Positions 62,009 to 64,000 of a stretch of DNA of 64,000 nt are shown in pieces (position 1 is the first letter of the stretch; every line of letters starts with the position of its first letter). A program made the position numbers and the translations under genes. The notes under the pieces are model-generated. The model worked only from the letters and a program-made list of their open reading frames with translations, was not told the DNA's origin and searched no databases. This DNA comes from Syntrophobacter sp963666995 (GTDB taxonomy: Bacteria; Desulfobacterota; Syntrophobacteria; Syntrophobacterales; Syntrophobacteraceae): the NCBI GenBank assembly GCA_963666995.1, contig OY762941.1, forward strand, positions 5,518,001-5,582,000, given 5' to 3'.

Positions 62009-62112
62009 GACGGTATCCTCCTTGAATGGGTGTAGAGGAAGGATACCATTTACAAGGTAAGTCAGTCAAGATGATATTTGCCAACCTACTTAAAATGTCC
62101 AAACTCCAGGCA

Positions 62113-62147
62113 CGGACAACGAGTTGTCCGGGCGCGAAGCGCAAGAG
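62113..62147. repeat. Palindromic repeat at right flank of the insertion sequence
   Basis: CGGACAACGAGTTGTCCG followed by GGCGCGAAGCGCAAGAGG. The same trailing sequence follows the left palindrome of the MITE-like element at 46917-46936, so this flank looks like part of a related element. Confidence 0.6.
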
Positions 62148-62225
62148 GCCTCCTGCACTCCCGTGCAGGAGGTTTCGCCCTTCCCACGCTGTAAATTTCG
62201 AATCGCGCGCTTATGAGACGAAACA

Positions 62226-62244
62226 GCCGGGGGTTATCCCCGGC
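62226..62244 (-). terminator. Hairpin after nfnB
   Basis: 7-bp stem GCCGGGG, GTTAT loop, CCCCGGC, 39 bp past the nfnB stop. On the minus strand the stem is followed by TGTTT, a short T-rich tail; the + strand also has TTTATGGTTTT. Likely ends the nfnAB transcript. Confidence 0.5.
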
Positions 62245-62282
62245 TTTATGGTTTTAAGGATTCGAGGCCGGCGGGTTACGTT

Positions 62283-63734
62283 TTATTCCCACGTGGTTTC
62301 GCCTTTCAGGAACCGGTCGATATCGGCCGCGGCGCGTTTCCCGGCGCCCATGGCGCTGATTACCGTTGCAGCGCCCGTGACGACGTCTCCTCCGGCCCAG
62401 ACGCCCTTTAGCTTGGTGCGTCCGCTCGAATCTTCCGCCACGACGGTTTCGTTGGCGTTTCGCTCGAGGCCCGCCGCATCGGTAAACACCAGCGGGTTGG
62501 GGCTCGTTCCGAGCGCCATCACCACCTGGTCGACCTCCATGTCAAACTCGGAGCCCTCCATCGGAATCGGCCGTCTGCGGCCCGACTGGTCCGGTTCTCC
62601 AAGTTTCATGCGGATGCACCGCATGGCCCGAACGTTTCCCTTTTCGTCGCCAAGAATCGCGACGGGGTTGGTTAAAAAGTCGAAGATCACTCCCTCTTCC
62701 TTCGCGTGTTCCACTTCTTCCTTACGCGCCGGGACTTCCTCGGGAGACCGCCGGTAGACGATGTGCACTTCCCTTTGCGCCGCATCCCCCGCGGCCGCGC
62801 GCTGGGTCTGGAGCCGGAAGGCGCACCGCGCGGAATCCATGGCCACGTTCCCCGCGCCGATCACCGCCACCTTCTTCCCCACCTTCACCGGCGTATCGAA
62901 TTCGGGGAAGCGGTAGCCTTTCATAAGGTTCACCCGCGTAAGAAATTCATTGGCCGACATCACTCCGTTCAGATTGATCCCGGGAATCCGCATGAAGGTC
63001 GGCAGCCCCGCGCCAGTCCCCAGGAAGATGGCGTCAAACTGCCCCTGAAGCTCGCTTAAGGTGAGCGTGCGCCCGATCACGTAGTTGCACAGAATTTCGA
63101 TTCCCAGCGCCTTTGCCGCGGTCTCAATCTCGTTTCGGATCACGCTTTTGGGCAGACGGAACTCGGGGATCCCGTAGACCAGCACCCCGCCCGGCGTATG
63201 GAGCGACTCGAAGATCGTGACCTCATGGCCCATCCGGCCAAGGTCCACCGCACAGGTGATTCCGGACGGCCCCGAGCCGACGATCGCCACCTTCTTCCCG
63301 GTCGAGGGCGCCCGGGTGATCTCATGGGTCTTGGAGGCCAGCTCAAAGTCCCCGACGAAGCGCTCAAGACGCCCGATCGCAACCGGTTCGCCCTTCTTGC
63401 CGAGAATGCACCGGGACTCGCACTGCACTTCCTGCGGGCAGACCCGGCCGCAGATCGCCGGCAGATTGTTCTTGCACATCATGATTTCGACGGCCTTGGC
63501 CATGTCTCCTTCACGAACGGCGTTTATGAATTGCGGAATATCCACCCCCACCGGACAGCCTTCCACACAGTGGGCTTCCTTGCACTGAAGGCACCGTTCG
63601 GCCTCCCTGCGGGCCAGATCGAGTGTAAATCCCAGGGCCACCTCATCGAAGTTTCTCGCGCGTTCCGCCGCTTCCTGAATCGGCATATCCTGCCGGGGAA
63701 TCTTCATCCGCTCTCGTTTTGTAAGCTCACTCAT
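62283..63734 (-). CDS. nfnB: NADPH-binding large subunit of NfnAB (GltD-like)
   Basis: 483 aa. N-terminal [4Fe-4S] region CLQCKEAHCVEGCPVGVDIP and PAICGRVCPQEVQCESRC, FAD motif IVGSGPSGITCAVDLG, NADPH motif VIGAGNVAMDSARCA and the C-terminal GGDVVTGAATVI. With NfnA it forms the flavin-bifurcating NADH-dependent ferredoxin:NADP+ oxidoreductase, though glutamate synthase small chains look alike. The nfnA stop precedes its ATG by one base, which favours Nfn. The ATG is at 63734; the longer frame overlaps nfnA. Confidence 0.9.
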   Translation of the reverse strand: MSELTKRERMKIPRQDMPIQEAAERARNFDEVALGFTLDLARREAERCLQCKEAHCVEGCPVGVDIPQFINAVREGDMAKAVEIMMCKNNLPAICGRVCPQEVQCESRCILGKKGEPVAIGRLERFVGDFELASKTHEITRAPSTGKKVAIVGSGPSGITCAVDLGRMGHEVTIFESLHTPGGVLVYGIPEFRLPKSVIRNEIETAAKALGIEILCNYVIGRTLTLSELQGQFDAIFLGTGAGLPTFMRIPGINLNGVMSANEFLTRVNLMKGYRFPEFDTPVKVGKKVAVIGAGNVAMDSARCAFRLQTQRAAAGDAAQREVHIVYRRSPEEVPARKEEVEHAKEEGVIFDFLTNPVAILGDEKGNVRAMRCIRMKLGEPDQSGRRRPIPMEGSEFDMEVDQVVMALGTSPNPLVFTDAAGLERNANETVVAEDSSGRTKLKGVWAGGDVVTGAATVISAMGAGKRAAADIDRFLKGETTWE

Positions 63735-63735
63735 C

Positions 63736-64000
63736 TTATCGAACTCCTTGCGACACTGCGCGATCCAGCTTGCACTGATGCCCGGGCTGGGCATGCGAGG
63801 CCTTTTTTCGCCACTCTTCAACCGCCCGCTGCTCCTCCGGCCGGTAAAACTGCAAACGCGACAACAGGTTGTCCCAGTCGACCCTGTGACCGTCAAATTC
63901 CGGTCCATCCACACACACGAACTGAGCGCCTCCGCCCTGCATCGAAACCCGGCACCCGCCGCACATCCCCGTACCGTCCACCATGATCGTGTTCAGGCTG
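63736..64000 (-). CDS. nfnA: NfnA small subunit, partial (5' end outside window)
   Basis: The last ~88 residues of a ferredoxin-NADP reductase-like subunit. SLNTIMVDGTGMCGGCRV and VCVDGPEFDGHRVDWD are the C-terminal [2Fe-2S]-binding motifs of NfnA/sulfide dehydrogenase beta subunits. The frame is open to base 64000, so the gene continues to the right. One base separates its TAA from nfnB. Confidence 0.9.
   Translation of the reverse strand, partial: SLNTIMVDGTGMCGGCRVSMQGGGAQFVCVDGPEFDGHRVDWDNLLSRLQFYRPEEQRAVEEWRKKASHAQPGHQCKLDRAVSQGVR

Larger units (their letters stand above)
60274..62111 (-). mobile_element. Insertion sequence with transposase and accessory ORF
   Basis: Bounded by an 18-bp inverted repeat GCCTGGAGTTTGGACATT (60274-60291) and its complement (62094-62111). 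Inside are a small accessory gene and a DDE transposase gene, both on the minus strand and six bp apart. Outside each end lies a CGGACAAC-N2-GTTGTCCG palindrome, in opposite orientation. I could not define a simple short target duplication. Length about 1.84 kb; it looks intact. Confidence 0.8.

Overview
The window looks like a chromosomal segment of a strictly anaerobic, syntrophic or sulfate-reducing Desulfobacterota (deltaproteobacterium), roughly 60% GC. Indicators are two Tat-exported molybdenum/tungsten formate dehydrogenases, two in-frame UGA (selenocysteine) genes, HdrA/MvhD/HdrD-type electron-transfer proteins, a 2-oxoacid:ferredoxin oxidoreductase, NfnAB, a DsrC-family protein and the DapL route to lysine. 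The gene content and order resemble what I recall of Syntrophobacter fumaroxidans, but I could not check this by search.

Layout. 1-8 kb: end of a fibronectin-III-like protein gene, then a lysine/meso-DAP operon (lysA, dapF, dapA, dapB, dapL), followed by a YHS-like protein, a small transaldolase and a lytic transglycosylase. 8.3-20 kb: housekeeping genes (pgsA; a COG1915-like protein facing carbamate kinase and a cPGS-like P-loop protein; the N-degron set aat-clpA-clpS; aroC; an MFS transporter). 20-36 kb: a DsrC-like tandem protein and then a long minus-strand formate dehydrogenase and Mo/W cofactor island: fdhE, fdhB1, fdhA1 (selenocysteine), fdhB2, fdhA2 (cysteine paralogue), fdhD, a ModE-like regulator, an FmdE-MoeA-like fusion and a tungstate-type ABC transporter (tupABC).

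36.5-46.5 kb: a Fur-family regulator, a YheO-type regulator with an NhaC-family antiporter, an MmgE/PrpD protein and a RidA protein, then a sugar-isomerase-like protein, a thiamine-binding-type protein, a KH-domain protein and a Lon-like protease. 46.6-48.1 kb: a CRISPR array of 14 repeats (37 nt) with no cas genes in the window. Two stray repeats lie at its left end, and a 170-bp MITE-like element is inserted into a duplicated segment there.

49.2-59.8 kb: the most unusual locus, korDABC followed by three large multidomain redox proteins. These are a GltD-like/HdrA-like chimera of about 1115 aa, an MvhD-HdrC/HdrD-like fusion of 536 aa, and a selenocysteine-containing HdrA-MvhD fusion of 803 aa. 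Together they could form a soluble flavin-based bifurcating complex that moves electrons between a 2-oxoacid:ferredoxin oxidoreductase, NAD(P)H and thiol/disulfide or other carriers. An insertion sequence with an accessory ORF follows (60.3-62.1 kb), then nfnB and the 3' end of nfnA, which runs off the right edge.

Metabolic logic: formate is oxidised or made in the periplasm by W/Mo-FDHs, the metal is imported by TupABC and inserted with FdhD and MoeA-like help, and reduced ferredoxin and pyridine nucleotides are balanced by the Kor/Hdr cluster and NfnAB.
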